From Candidatus Bathyarchaeota archaeon (lineage in GTDB: Archaea; Thermoproteota; Bathyarchaeia; Bathyarchaeales; Bathycorpusculaceae): a DNA stretch of 64,000 bases. The notes under the pieces are model-generated. The model ran no database searches. It saw nothing but the letters and a program-made list of their open reading frames with translations, and was not told the DNA's origin. The stretch spans positions 82,920-146,919 of the forward strand of contig JAOZHZ010000027.1 in the NCBI GenBank assembly GCA_026014615.1, written 5' to 3'. Shown here piece after piece: positions 15,502-25,531 of this stretch (position 1 is the stretch's first letter; every line of letters begins with the position of its first letter). A program made the translations under genes and the position numbers.

Positions 15502-18201
15502 ATGGAAATAAATTTAAATAAATCCAAAACCTTGATTGCGCTGATTCTGTTGTTTGCTATTGCCGCTTCTACACTTACTGTCCTGCCTCCCACTGCTGCA
15601 CATGATCCTCCTTGGGAAATCCCAACATGGGCATACCTTAGCACCTCACCAACAACCGTAGGAGTTAACGAACCAGCACTGCTTATTATGTGGTTAAATA
15701 TACCTCCCCCAACTGCACAAGGACGTTACGGCGACAGGTGGGCTGGCTTCACAGTGGATGTTACGCGGCCTGATGGTTCAAAAGAAACGCTTGGACCGTT
15801 CACTTCTGACCCAGTCGGATCATACGCCACGCTGTACACTCCAGATCAAGTCGGCACCTACACTATGGTGTTCAATTTTGCAGGAGATACACTTAGAGGC
15901 GAAAATCTGCCAACATCAGGTTACGTATCTGGCAGCTACGACACCAACGCCATTTTCGGATACGACAATATCAATGATACATACCTAGCCAGCCAAAGTG
16001 ACCCAGTTTATCTTACTGTTCAACAGAACCCTATACCAGCCTATGATGAAACTCCTGTTCCAACAGGATTCTGGAATAGACCCATAAACGGTGCTAACCG
16101 GTTGTGGAGTGCCGTTGCAGGCAACTGGCTTGACGGCGCAGCTCAAAACGTTGGTCCTACGGAGCGTTTTGCTTTTGGAAAAGGTCCTGAAAGTGCTCAC
16201 GTTATGTGGACGCGACCCTTTTGGGAAGGCGGCATCATGGATGAACGCTTTGGCGACATATCCTATTACACCGGCCTAGACTACGAAAAATTCTGGGACA
16301 ACCCACTAATAATGAACGGAAAACTTTACTATAACGTAGATGTGGCACCCTCCTATGGGTGGTACTGCGTTGACCTCCTTACAGGCGAAACCGACTTCTT
16401 CCACAACACTACCGGTCCCATCATTAGCTCATACGAGCAACGCTACGACTGGAACGAAGTAAACGGTCTACTTGGCGGCCAAAGATTATCTTTTGGTCAA
16501 ATACTCGACTTTGAATCGCCCAACCAGCACGGAGGCTTCCCATACCTATGGAGCACCCCCTATTCAAGCTACGACTTCACTCCTACCGGAAACGTTCAAG
16601 AAGACTGGATGATGTTCGACGCATTTACAGGCAATTACATCTGCAGTATCGCTAACGTTTCCGACTCTGGCACTCAAGTGTACGGTAAAGACGGAAGCAT
16701 ACTCTACTACAACATTGTTGGAACATCTGATCCTAATGACCCTTGGGGACCACAGCAACAGCCATTTTATCTACAAGTCTGGAACTCAACACGAGCAATC
16801 TGGTTCAATGATCCCTGGTATGGCGTTGACGAATGGCTCTGGAGACCCTTCCTGAATGTTACGTTTGATGGAAACAACGGCTTCGCGCTAAATGTCCCAA
16901 TACCTGACGTATCAGGCGGTGACATTCTCGCTGTTCGCGAAGGTCAATTCGTGCTCGTAGGTGCTTCTGGCAAAAACAACGGCACATTCGTACAAGAAGG
17001 CTGGATCGCTACACTGAACCTCGACCCCGCAAAAGGTGAGATAGGACAAATGCTGAAAAACACAACCTACATACCCCCCGAACAAACACCCGATGTCGTC
17101 AGCCCAGGATTCTATGGCGGAGCATACCAGCAAGGACCATTTGTTGACCCCGAAGATGGCGTTTTCATCTTCAAAGACCTGCTGACCAGACAATGGTTTG
17201 GTTTTAGCCTAGAAACCGGAGAGCAAATTTGGGGTCCAACTGCATCCGAACAATCATGGGGCTTCTATGACGGAATGGACTTGCCTTACTCAATCTACGA
17301 CGGTAAACTGCTATCCTACGGCTACAGCGGCGTCTTAACTGCATACGATATAAAAACAGGAACCTTCCTGTGGAACTGGACTTCAGACCCGATTGGCTTA
17401 GAAAGCTACTATCCATACACTCCACTCTCGCTGGGCACAATTGCTGACGGAAAAATCTATCTCGTCTCATGGGAACATTCGCCTAATACGCCACTCAGAC
17501 GTGATGCGCAACTTTGGTGCGTTAACATCGCAGACGGGCAGTTGCTTTGGAAGATTCAGCACTGGGGAAGCAGCCCCGCTATCGGAGACGGATACCTCGT
17601 GGACCTTAACAACTTTGATAACCAAATTTACTGTTTCGGCAAAGGACCAAGCGCAACAACTGTCTCGACGCCAGACACAGCGATACCTTTAGGCACAGAA
17701 GTCTTGATAAAAGGAACGGTAACTGACCAGACTCCTTCCGCTGAAGCAAAAGGCACCCCTGCGATTTCGGACGTAGACCAAGAAGCATGGATGGAATACT
17801 TATATCAACAGCGACCAATGCCAACTGACGCAACAGGTGTTGAAGTTCATTTAACAGCAATTGATCCCAACGGCAATTTCCAAGAAATCGGCACAGTGAC
17901 CAGTGACTCAAACGGTAACTATGGCATTACATGGACTCCACCAGTTCCAGGCACCTACAAGGTCGTAGCGACGTTTGACGGAAGCAAATCTTACGGAGGC
18001 TCCTCAGCAACATCATACTTTGCAGTCGCTGCATCAAGCAGTGCAGCAATATCGCCAGCGCCAACAGTAACAACTCCACCGCCGAGCCAAGCAGAAGCGC
18101 CAGCCAGCGGTACGTCAACAGCTACCTACATCGCTATCGCCGCAGTAGTCGTTATCATTGCAGTAGCCGCAGCAGCGGTTCTCCTAAGAAGACGAAAATA
18201 A
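15502..18201 (+). CDS. Large surface PQQ-like beta-propeller protein
   Basis: An 899-residue protein: signal peptide (residues 8-34), N-terminal Ig-like domain (about 40-150, with GDRWAGFTVDVTRPDGS and TPDQVGTYTMVF) and a propeller of about 550 residues with blades such as TAYDIKTGTFLWNW and LETGEQIWGP. It then has an Ig-like domain (VHLTAIDPNGNFQEIG to TYKVVATFDGS) with the inserted AISDVDQEAWMEYLYQQ signature, a P/T/S linker, a TM helix (about 872-893) and the tail RRRK. The protein should stand on the outer face, anchored by the C-terminal helix. No enzyme motif is visible; ligand binding or adhesion is likely. GGAG at 15487-15490 precedes ATG. It is divergent from the tandem Lrp gene and is followed by the structured element at 18274. 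Confidence 0.85.
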   Translation: MEINLNKSKTLIALILLFAIAASTLTVLPPTAAHDPPWEIPTWAYLSTSPTTVGVNEPALLIMWLNIPPPTAQGRYGDRWAGFTVDVTRPDGSKETLGPFTSDPVGSYATLYTPDQVGTYTMVFNFAGDTLRGENLPTSGYVSGSYDTNAIFGYDNINDTYLASQSDPVYLTVQQNPIPAYDETPVPTGFWNRPINGANRLWSAVAGNWLDGAAQNVGPTERFAFGKGPESAHVMWTRPFWEGGIMDERFGDISYYTGLDYEKFWDNPLIMNGKLYYNVDVAPSYGWYCVDLLTGETDFFHNTTGPIISSYEQRYDWNEVNGLLGGQRLSFGQILDFESPNQHGGFPYLWSTPYSSYDFTPTGNVQEDWMMFDAFTGNYICSIANVSDSGTQVYGKDGSILYYNIVGTSDPNDPWGPQQQPFYLQVWNSTRAIWFNDPWYGVDEWLWRPFLNVTFDGNNGFALNVPIPDVSGGDILAVREGQFVLVGASGKNNGTFVQEGWIATLNLDPAKGEIGQMLKNTTYIPPEQTPDVVSPGFYGGAYQQGPFVDPEDGVFIFKDLLTRQWFGFSLETGEQIWGPTASEQSWGFYDGMDLPYSIYDGKLLSYGYSGVLTAYDIKTGTFLWNWTSDPIGLESYYPYTPLSLGTIADGKIYLVSWEHSPNTPLRRDAQLWCVNIADGQLLWKIQHWGSSPAIGDGYLVDLNNFDNQIYCFGKGPSATTVSTPDTAIPLGTEVLIKGTVTDQTPSAEAKGTPAISDVDQEAWMEYLYQQRPMPTDATGVEVHLTAIDPNGNFQEIGTVTSDSNGNYGITWTPPVPGTYKVVATFDGSKSYGGSSATSYFAVAASSSAAISPAPTVTTPPPSQAEAPASGTSTATYIAIAAVVVIIAVAAAAVLLRRRK

Positions 18202-18221
18202 GCTATGGGAAACAACATCAA

Positions 18222-18241
18222 TTTCCCTCTTTTCCTTTTTT
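18222..18241 (+). terminator. Oligo-T terminator tract
   Basis: TTTCCCTCTTTTCCTTTTTT follows the stop codon by 20 bases, as expected for archaeal U-tract termination. The same pyrimidine tract follows every large propeller gene. Confidence 0.55.
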
Positions 18242-18273
18242 GAACAGGAAAAAGTGAATTGGATTAACCGAGA

Positions 18274-18371
18274 GGGGCTGAGTGGGCTCTGGAGAAGTGG
18301 ATTTCCAACTTCTAGTTGGGTTTCATTTTCTTTCTCTCCTAAAGATTTGCGTTCCAGAGCCCCAGCAAACC
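18274..18371 (+). ncRNA. Conserved structured 3' element, copy 1
   Basis: Starts GGGGCTGAGTGGGCTCTGG and ends CCAGAGCCCCAGCAAACC. It folds as GGG/CCC and GCUG/CAGC outer stems and a GGGCUCUGG/CCAGAGCCC stem. The inner hairpin CCAACU-UCU-AGUUGG has its own compensating extension compared with other copies. The C/U tract TTTCTCTCCT is present. Confidence 0.7.
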
Positions 18372-18540
18372 TTTCTTGTAATGAATTCGACGGGCGAAAA
18401 ACGTCCCTTTTTGTTAGACTGGCGGAATTGTATAGGTTTTTAAATTTTACGTTATCTCATTGCTTGCTTCTATCTCAACAGTTATGACCTGTACTTAGTG
18501 TTTTACGTGTTTAGCTTTCTTCTTACGGTATGGTCAAAGA

Positions 18541-19527
18541 TTATTTGAGGTGCTTGTTGAAAAGGTCCATTGGCCACCATTGTGGTATTCTAACTATGGC
18601 TGTGTCCACTTTTTCAATTCCCTGAATTTTGTGAATTATTTCGTTGAAGGCAAAGATGTCGTCGATGTTTGAAATTGCAAAATCAACTCTTAAATCGTAT
18701 CTCCCGATGTACTTGATAAGGTGAATCATATTTTGAACTTTAAGCAGCTGGTCGACTATTTCGGGCATCTTGATTTTGTTTGAAATTTTTATGAAATTTG
18801 CATATGAGGCTTTGTATCCAAGTTTGTTTAGGTCAACTGCAATTGTTGAACGAGTGAGTACATTTCCCTCTCTAAGCCTATTGTACCTGTTAATTACATT
18901 GTGAATTGAAATTTGCAGCCTCTTTGCGATTTCGTTAAATGACATGCGGGAGTTTTCTGAGAGTATTTTCGCTATTTTCCTATCAATCTCGTCTATGTCT
19001 GCTTTGTAAAACTCGACTGGGCTCTTGTTTTCTTTTTCGTTTTTCTCCCCAAATTCTGGAAGCTGTTCAATTATCAAGTTTTCAGCATGGTCAATGTTTT
19101 GGTCTTCAGCCCAGATGAACGCTTCTGTGAGTTTAATGTGTGGATTAGCTTCTATTTCTTGTAGTAATCTACCTAGTTTTCCGATTGTAGGTAGCAAGAT
19201 TAAACAAAAACAGTTATACCTCCCGAAAGGGCCCACAAGGGTAATGTAGCGTTTATTTTGAAGAAATTGTTTTACTTCTTTTTCGTAGCCGATAGCGGTT
19301 TCGATTCCTACATCAGCTACTGCTTCGTACCCCCAAAACTTGGGATTCATGTACATTTGTTCGCCTACAATTATTCCTGCTTTTTTTAGGCGATTGAAGC
19401 GCATTCTAACAGCGCAGACAGAGATATTGCAAACCTTTGATAGTTGAGTGAAGCTAGTTCGTGACTCTTTCAGCAGAATTTTTAGGATTGTGGCATCAAT
19501 TTCATCGATTTTTTTTCTGTTTTCCAA
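18541..19527 (-). CDS. Tandem two-domain Lrp/AsnC-type regulator
   Basis: 328 residues in two Lrp units. The first HTH is IDEIDATILKILLKESRTS...CAVRMRFNRLKKAGII, followed by a RAM-like domain; a charged linker (NEKENKSPVEFYKA) follows; the second HTH is IDEIDRKIAKILSENSRMS...HNVINRYNRLREGNVL, with a second RAM domain. It is the same architecture as 14315-15307 but clearly diverged. Head to head with the propeller gene at 19732. The next propeller gene (22890) has no regulator of its own but carries the same YGCATA motif, so this protein may serve both. Confidence 0.85.
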   Translation of the reverse strand: MENRKKIDEIDATILKILLKESRTSFTQLSKVCNISVCAVRMRFNRLKKAGIIVGEQMYMNPKFWGYEAVADVGIETAIGYEKEVKQFLQNKRYITLVGPFGRYNCFCLILLPTIGKLGRLLQEIEANPHIKLTEAFIWAEDQNIDHAENLIIEQLPEFGEKNEKENKSPVEFYKADIDEIDRKIAKILSENSRMSFNEIAKRLQISIHNVINRYNRLREGNVLTRSTIAVDLNKLGYKASYANFIKISNKIKMPEIVDQLLKVQNMIHLIKYIGRYDLRVDFAISNIDDIFAFNEIIHKIQGIEKVDTAIVRIPQWWPMDLFNKHLK

Positions 19528-19644
19528 TGCGCTTCCACTTCAACCATGTATGTCAACATATGTGAGTTAGTTAAGTTTTTCCGAAATCTAACAACACACA
19601 ACCCAAAAACCAGATATTTTGTATTTTTGTTGTGATTTTCTGTT

Positions 19645-19663
19645 CGTATTTTGCATAATTTGG
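19645..19663 (+). promoter_or_regulatory. Shared TTYGCATAA-type motif (Lrp-cluster site 2)
   Basis: CGTATTTTGCATAATTTGG lies 16 bp upstream of the TATA box of the propeller gene, in the gap shared with the tandem Lrp gene. Confidence 0.4.
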
Positions 19664-19678
19664 TCGTAATCTAGCAAG

Positions 19679-19687
19679 TTTTTTATA
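19679..19687 (+). promoter_or_regulatory. TATA box of propeller gene 19732
   Basis: TTTTTTATA about 50 bases before the GTG start, with purine-rich AAG at the BRE position. Confidence 0.5.
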
Positions 19688-19731
19688 GTAAATGGGGTGA
19701 ATCATATCGTCTAAAAATGGAGAGAAAATAT

Positions 19732-22431
19732 GTGACTGACTCAAATAGAAAAAAAATCTCCTCGACTGTCAAGCGACATTGTTTTAAAGCAAACTCAATC
19801 GCGAACCTAAAGGTCTCTGCGGCAATCGCGCTATGTTTTATGCTGACTTTCGCTATGTTTCTTTTAATAGCTTTGCCTGCTAACGCTGCAACAGAAACCA
19901 CCACCACAATCTATCCTTACATTGTTGTTTCACCAAGCACAACAGGTGTTACCCAACCAGTGTTCGTCTCTGGCTTCACTGCAGACCCTCCGCCCAGTGG
20001 CACCTACTTCAGTGACGTTACAGTGACAATCACCGATCCTGAAGGTGTTTCAACGGTGAAATCATTTGATAAAACCGACACGTTGGGCGCCATATACTTC
20101 CAGTTTACGCCAACAATGGTAGGTACCTACACTTTCCAATCGCATTACCCACAGCAGGAAGATTATGGCTTTAACGGCTTTGACTTTGTCAATTTCATTA
20201 ATACAACAATCTTAGCTGCCGACAGCAACGTAGCCACATTGACCGTTCAACAACAACCGCTAACTGAACCGATTGCGCAAACTTCGCTTCCTACGAATTA
20301 TTGGACTCGCCCAATAAGTGGTGATAATCATTTGTGGTCTGAAATTTCAAGCAACTGGCTAATGGGCTCTTATGACTACATATCGCGATCCTTTGACACA
20401 GCATTTGCAAACCAACTATACGGCACTGCGCCGAACCGTGCGCACATCTTATGGACCAGACCTTATGATGGCTCATTTGGAGGTCTCGTAGGCGGTGAAT
20501 ACGGCGATATGCCCTACTATTCAGGCATTTCCTACCAGAACTACTTCAAACCACCAGTAATCATAAACGGCTACCTCTACTACAATACTCCCTTTGCAAA
20601 CCAAGCTGGTTCAGGCGCTACTGGAGCTGTCGGTTATACAAACCAGAATGGTGCTGTCTGCGTGGACATGGCTACTGGAGAAACCGTTTGGTCTAATCCT
20701 AACTTGACAATAAGCTTTGGTCAAGTGCAATCGCACATTAACCTTAACGAGGGCGGAGCGTATGCATACCTGTGGAGTCAAAAAGGTACGACTTGGAGTA
20801 TGTATGATGCAGTAACTGGAAAATACATTCTAAGCATCGCAGATGTACCAAGCGGTATTATAATGCTGAACAATCCACCTAGCGGAATTGGTGAAATCCT
20901 AGTTTACAGTCTGGACGCATCTTCTGGAACACTGACCTTATGGAACTCCACTTTGGCTATCGACAATGTACCATATAAGGCGGGTAATATGCACTGGCCT
21001 GCGTTAAAATTCTACGGGCAAACCCTTAATGCATCAGACGGTATACAGTGGACGAAGGTTTTAGATGATTTTCCGCAATCTGGCTACCTAGTGCAGGTAA
21101 ATCCGGAAACCGGAGTGCTTGTGCGCAATGGAACGGGTACCGGATCTGGTGGATATAGTTTCCCTGATGTTATGACTTGGTGCTCTTACTCAATAACTGA
21201 TGGATCCAAGCAGTGGGGACCAACAACTATAGACCTTGCTTCGTATATTCCGCCGAACTCTTCTGCGGCGAACATGCTAGGAGGGACTTTTTTTGGAAGC
21301 ACTAGCGGTGCGCACTCAGTGGGCGACAACAATATCCTAGCTGCGTTTATTAAAGGAACATTACAAACAATTGCTTTCGATGTCCAAACAGGTCAGAAAC
21401 TGTGGGGACCCTCTAACACTTTGACGAACGGTTTTGCAGTATTCAATTGGCAACAAATTTTCACAGTTGACGACTTCATCTACAACTGTGGCTATGACGG
21501 GCACCTATACGCATATGACGCCAACACTGGAAGTCTTGTCTGGGATTTCTATAGCGGAGATGCAGGCACCCTTACTCCATACGGTACTTGGCCTTTCTAT
21601 GCTGGCTTGACGTTTGCTGACGGGAAAGTTTATGCAACTACTGGAATGCATGGCACAGGCGTAGCAACGCTTTATCGAGGGCAAGCATTGTACGCGATAG
21701 ATGCGATGTCAGGTGAACAAGTGTGGAACATGAGTGGATGGTTTGAACAACCAGCCATAGCTGACGGAAAATTAGTGACCAAGAACAACTACAACAACGA
21801 GATATACTGCTTTGGTCAAGGTCCAACCCAAACAACAGTTACAGTGCCAATGCCTGTTATAACACAAGGTTCAGCCGTGCTGATACAAGGTACTGTAACT
21901 GACCAATCGCCAGGCGCAAAGGGCACACCAGCCATATGCGACGAAGATATGAGTGCATGGATGGTGTATTTGTACAACCAGAAAGAACTACCTACAACCG
22001 CTAAAGGTGTTCAAGTGAAACTTACCGCCATCGACCCCAACGGCAACTGGCAAGACATTGGCACAGCAACCAGTGACATCCACGGCAACTTTGCAATTGA
22101 TTGGACTCCACCAGTACCTGGCATGTACCAAGTAACTGCTACTTTCGAAGGCACCAACTCCTACTACAGTTCGTCACAGACAACATACTTCACAGTTAGC
22201 AGCCCAACCTCAACGGCTCCAGCAGCAGTTGCCACACCAACGACAAATCCACCCCAATCCACAGAAGAACCCACACCTCCGTCAGTGCCTGTTTCAGCAT
22301 CACCTTCGCCAAGCCAAGTTCCACAGCCAACTAGCGCCCAACCAACTACAACATACATCGCAATCGCAGCAGCTGTTGTTGTCATTGCAGTTATTGTAGC
22401 GGCTGTACTAGTGCTCCGAAGGCGTAAGTAA
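19732..22431 (+). CDS. Large surface PQQ-like beta-propeller protein
   Basis: About 899 residues from GTG 19732. GGAGAG at 19719-19724, 7 nt before this GTG, decides the start; an ATG at 19717 lies inside the site itself. The domain order is that of the family: signal peptide ending near LPANAAT; N-terminal Ig-like domain (PSTTGVTQPVFVSGF to GTYTFQSHYPQQ); propeller blades (AYDANTGSLVWDFYSG, AIDAMSGEQVWNMSG); Ig-like domain with the AICDEDMSAWMVYLYNQ insertion; a long P/T/S linker; TM helix; and the tail RRRK. It is outward-facing and membrane-anchored; its ligand is unknown. It is divergent from the tandem Lrp gene at 18541. Confidence 0.85.
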   Translation: MTDSNRKKISSTVKRHCFKANSIANLKVSAAIALCFMLTFAMFLLIALPANAATETTTTIYPYIVVSPSTTGVTQPVFVSGFTADPPPSGTYFSDVTVTITDPEGVSTVKSFDKTDTLGAIYFQFTPTMVGTYTFQSHYPQQEDYGFNGFDFVNFINTTILAADSNVATLTVQQQPLTEPIAQTSLPTNYWTRPISGDNHLWSEISSNWLMGSYDYISRSFDTAFANQLYGTAPNRAHILWTRPYDGSFGGLVGGEYGDMPYYSGISYQNYFKPPVIINGYLYYNTPFANQAGSGATGAVGYTNQNGAVCVDMATGETVWSNPNLTISFGQVQSHINLNEGGAYAYLWSQKGTTWSMYDAVTGKYILSIADVPSGIIMLNNPPSGIGEILVYSLDASSGTLTLWNSTLAIDNVPYKAGNMHWPALKFYGQTLNASDGIQWTKVLDDFPQSGYLVQVNPETGVLVRNGTGTGSGGYSFPDVMTWCSYSITDGSKQWGPTTIDLASYIPPNSSAANMLGGTFFGSTSGAHSVGDNNILAAFIKGTLQTIAFDVQTGQKLWGPSNTLTNGFAVFNWQQIFTVDDFIYNCGYDGHLYAYDANTGSLVWDFYSGDAGTLTPYGTWPFYAGLTFADGKVYATTGMHGTGVATLYRGQALYAIDAMSGEQVWNMSGWFEQPAIADGKLVTKNNYNNEIYCFGQGPTQTTVTVPMPVITQGSAVLIQGTVTDQSPGAKGTPAICDEDMSAWMVYLYNQKELPTTAKGVQVKLTAIDPNGNWQDIGTATSDIHGNFAIDWTPPVPGMYQVTATFEGTNSYYSSSQTTYFTVSSPTSTAPAAVATPTTNPPQSTEEPTPPSVPVSASPSPSQVPQPTSAQPTTTYIAIAAAVVVIAVIVAAVLVLRRRK

Positions 22432-22442
22432 ACACAAAATCG

Positions 22443-22460
22443 CCCCTTTTCCTTTTTTTC
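22443..22460 (+). terminator. Oligo-T terminator tract
   Basis: CCCCTTTTCCTTTTTTTC lies 11 bases after the stop codon of the propeller gene. Confidence 0.5.
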
Positions 22461-22482
22461 TTAGTTGCATAGGCAAAACATT

Positions 22483-22576
22483 GGGGCTGAGTGGGCTTTG
22501 GAGGTGAATTTCCAACTTTGCTCGTTGGTTTTTCATTCTTCTCTCCTAGATTCCGTTCCAGAGCCCCAGCAAACCC
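22483..22576 (+). ncRNA. Conserved structured 3' element, copy 2
   Basis: GGGGCTGAGTGGGCTTTGG pairs with CCAGAGCCCCAGCAAACCC, using one U-G wobble in the main stem. The inner hairpin is CCAAC-UUUGCUC-GUUGG. The tract TTCTCTCCT is kept. Confidence 0.7.
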
Positions 22577-22750
22577 AGTTGTTTTTATGCCACTAAAACA
22601 AAAGGGAAAGCAGTTGAGACGTGGCTTTTTTCTTGATCGAAGCGTTTTTTGTGGTGATGTATATGCTCCAACTTTATGGTTGTGACCAATTATTTTACTA
22701 AATTATGTGGTTTATTAGTAAATTCATTGTTTATATCCGTGCAATTCACG

Positions 22751-22783
22751 ACATATTTCGCATAAAATGGGGGGTTTTAAAAA
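22751..22783 (+). promoter_or_regulatory. YGCATA motif (site 3) next to TATA box
   Basis: CATATTTCGCATAAAATGG is followed 5 bp later by TTTTAAAAA, the likely TATA box of the propeller gene near 22832/22890. Here the motif almost touches the TATA box, so a bound regulator could block TBP/TFB. Confidence 0.45.
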
Positions 22784-22889
22784 GACTGCGCGACAAATGT
22801 CCTGTTTCATAAATGAAATGGAGAGTTAAAATTGGAAATTTAAGAAAACGTTTAACACGCTATTTTATCCCGCTAAAACCAAAACATTC

Positions 22890-25439
22890 GTGTTCCTTGC
22901 AGTTGCTTTGCTGCTGACCTCTTGTTTGCTGTTAACTGGCACCGTAATGGCACAAATAACGAGTCAGCCAACCTATGGATTCCTTTCTGTCGAACCAAAT
23001 TCCATCGGAGTTGGGCAAACAACGCTTGCCGTCTTTTGGATGGCTGATCCTCCTCCATTGGGTGGAATTGTCACAGCATATTCATATACTGGCGTAACCG
23101 TCGACATCATGAAACCTGACGGCACAAATCAAACCATGGGGCCATACACGCTGAACTCTCTCGGAAGTGGATATTTTAGTTACACTCCCACAGCTGCCGG
23201 TACCTATCAATTCCAATTAATTTACCCTGGAAACACGTTCGCTGACCTAAACCTAGACTTCTTACCTAGCCGAAGCAACGTAGTCACACTTGTTGTGCAG
23301 CAAGGTCCAGTGACCCCATTGCCTCAAACTCCACTGCCGACAACTTACTGGACTAGACCCATAAATGCAATGAATTACGAATGGAGCCAAGTTTCCGGAA
23401 ACTGGCTAATGGCAGGTTGGAACAGTACTGCACGAGCCTCGGAATTTGATTGCGGCTCGGCTTTCTGCCCCGAAGGCACATCGCCTGCAAGCGCGCACAT
23501 ATTGTGGACCACACCGCTTGCCACTGGGGGACTTGTTGGCGGACAAATGGGCAATATAGCTTACTATCAAGGGATTTCCTACCAACAATACTTCCAGCCA
23601 CCAGTGATAATAAACGGACGACTATACTATAACAGTATCGTGGCACAAGAGCCAACCCTAAACCCCTTCAGCGGTCAAGCTCTCGGTTCCAATATCGAAA
23701 GCATAATCTGTTTGGACATGAGAACTGGAGAGAAAGTTCTTACAATCCCTAACGCGACACTAGGTATTGGCCAAATCTACAATTACGTTACAGAAAACCA
23801 AGCTGGCGCCTATGCTTATCTGTGGGATACAGCAACACGAGCCACAGAAGGCACATGGACAATGTATGATCCATACACAGGCAGTAAAATACTAGACGTT
23901 TCCAACGTTCCCTCTGGAAATGCAGGAACAGTGATTGCGCAATCATCTGACGGCAGCATCATAGTATACACTCTTGACTACAATTTAACAGGAAACGGTG
24001 ACTACCAGTTGTCTTTGTGGAATTCGAGCAAAGCGGTTCCAAATGGAGGTCCAACAGGCGCTACAGTACTATCGCTTCACGGACAGACGATTGACGGAAC
24101 TGCTGGACATGAATGGACCGTGACCGAACCTAATACTGCTGAGGGCCTGACTTTGAATCCGACTTGGTGTCAGGGTGCGTGGTTTGCTGGTAATTACATA
24201 CTTGCTGAAAGTATTCCAAACGGTGGCGTAAACGGATTCTTCGATTACTGGGATGTTACCAGCAAGGCTCCGATTTATGTTGCAGCTTATGATCTGGCTA
24301 CTGGGCAATTTGCATGGAACTCCACAATTTTGCCTCCTGAAGGTATGTTGAATAACTTTGGGAATAGTGGTGAGGGTCAGTACGAATTTGATGGCATATA
24401 CTACTGTTGGCAGAAGCAAACAATGCAGTGGATTGCTTGGGATGTACAAACAGGCGAACAACTTTGGGTCAGTGAACCCTACACAAATCCTTGGGGGCAC
24501 TATGTACAATCTGGCGGTGTAATGAGCGCTTTCGACATGTTTTACGCGGCAGGAATGGACGGCGAAATACACGCGTATGATACCCAAACAGGCACAAAGG
24601 TATTCGACTTCAAGGCCGCACCTTCTGGACTTGAAACACCATACGGCGTTTACCCATTCTACAACGGAATAACTGTTACCGGCGATGGCAAAATATTTGC
24701 GCAGACGGGGCAACACGGGAACGGCGTTGAACCAATGTACCGCGGACAGGCATTGTATGTTGTAGATGCAAAAACTGGGCAGAGCCTTTGGAACATGACA
24801 GGCTGGTTTGGGCAAGGTGCACTCGCAGACGGTATGTATGTCGCTCCGAACTTCTATGACGGCCAAATATACTGCTTCGGAAAAGGTCCCTCGGCAACAA
24901 CTGTTGAAGCACCTTTGACGGCAGTACCAACAGGTTCCAGCATGGTAATTCAGGGAACCATAACCGATCAATCTCAGGGCGCGAAAGGTTCACCTGCAAT
25001 TTCTGACCAGTACATGAGCGAATGGATGTCTTACCAATATGAACAGCAAGCTTTGCCATCGACTTTTCCATACGAAACAGCAGGCGTTCAAGTGACGATA
25101 ACTGCAACTAGCCAGAACGGAAATACTGTAACCATCGGCACCGTTAACTCTGACAGCAACGGCAACTTTGCTATACAATGGAATCCACAAACTCAGGGCT
25201 TCTACACGATTACTGCTACATTTGCAGGGAGCAACTCGTACTACAAATCAAGCGCAGAGACTCACGTCACCGTTGACGCCGCCTCATCTTCCGTCGCATC
25301 AGCATCAATTTCGCCTTTACCAAGCCAAGCTCCACAACCGAGTAGTGACGCTGCAACCACAACGACCATCGCAATAGCCGCCGCGATCATAATAATCTTG
25401 ATTGCAGCCGTAGCTCTGGTGCTCAGAAGACGCAAATAA
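22890..25439 (+). CDS. Large surface PQQ-like beta-propeller protein, start frame disturbed
   Basis: 849 residues from GTG 22890, though the true N-terminus is probably longer. The in-frame sequence upstream (KFKKTFNTLFYPAKTKTFVF) is a typical signal-peptide n-region. GGAGAG at 22820-22825 is followed by TTG 22832, as in sister genes, but the TTG is out of frame by one base (TTGGAAA where TTGAAA would fit). Downstream come the Ig-like domain (SIGVGQTTLAVFWMADPPP), propeller blades (AYDTQTGTKVFDF, VDAKTGQSLWNMTG), the Ig-like domain with AISDQYMSEWMSYQYEQQ, linker, TM and RRRK. It lacks a dedicated divergent regulator and is the only large propeller without the downstream structured element. 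Confidence 0.8.
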   Translation: MFLAVALLLTSCLLLTGTVMAQITSQPTYGFLSVEPNSIGVGQTTLAVFWMADPPPLGGIVTAYSYTGVTVDIMKPDGTNQTMGPYTLNSLGSGYFSYTPTAAGTYQFQLIYPGNTFADLNLDFLPSRSNVVTLVVQQGPVTPLPQTPLPTTYWTRPINAMNYEWSQVSGNWLMAGWNSTARASEFDCGSAFCPEGTSPASAHILWTTPLATGGLVGGQMGNIAYYQGISYQQYFQPPVIINGRLYYNSIVAQEPTLNPFSGQALGSNIESIICLDMRTGEKVLTIPNATLGIGQIYNYVTENQAGAYAYLWDTATRATEGTWTMYDPYTGSKILDVSNVPSGNAGTVIAQSSDGSIIVYTLDYNLTGNGDYQLSLWNSSKAVPNGGPTGATVLSLHGQTIDGTAGHEWTVTEPNTAEGLTLNPTWCQGAWFAGNYILAESIPNGGVNGFFDYWDVTSKAPIYVAAYDLATGQFAWNSTILPPEGMLNNFGNSGEGQYEFDGIYYCWQKQTMQWIAWDVQTGEQLWVSEPYTNPWGHYVQSGGVMSAFDMFYAAGMDGEIHAYDTQTGTKVFDFKAAPSGLETPYGVYPFYNGITVTGDGKIFAQTGQHGNGVEPMYRGQALYVVDAKTGQSLWNMTGWFGQGALADGMYVAPNFYDGQIYCFGKGPSATTVEAPLTAVPTGSSMVIQGTITDQSQGAKGSPAISDQYMSEWMSYQYEQQALPSTFPYETAGVQVTITATSQNGNTVTIGTVNSDSNGNFAIQWNPQTQGFYTITATFAGSNSYYKSSAETHVTVDAASSSVASASISPLPSQAPQPSSDAATTTTIAIAAAIIIILIAAVALVLRRRK

Positions 25440-25446
25440 AAACAAC

Positions 25447-25465
25447 CTTTCCTTTTCCTTTTTTG
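25447..25465 (+). terminator. Oligo-T terminator tract
   Basis: CTTTCCTTTTCCTTTTTTG follows the stop codon. No structured element follows this copy. Confidence 0.5.
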
Positions 25466-25531
25466 TTAAGAAAAACCAAGCAAAATAGCGTTAAAAGTTG
25501 TTCGATTGAACTATCTTTGGTTATCGAAAGG

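Noticed and set aside
18274-18371. Elements as simple intrinsic terminators
   Set aside because: The oligo-T tract lies before, not after, each hairpin, and the complex nested structure with a conserved C/U tract is more than termination needs.
24069-24971. 300-codon antisense frame inside a propeller gene
   Set aside because: Shadow of the real + strand gene; no start signal and Cys/Arg-rich nonsense composition.
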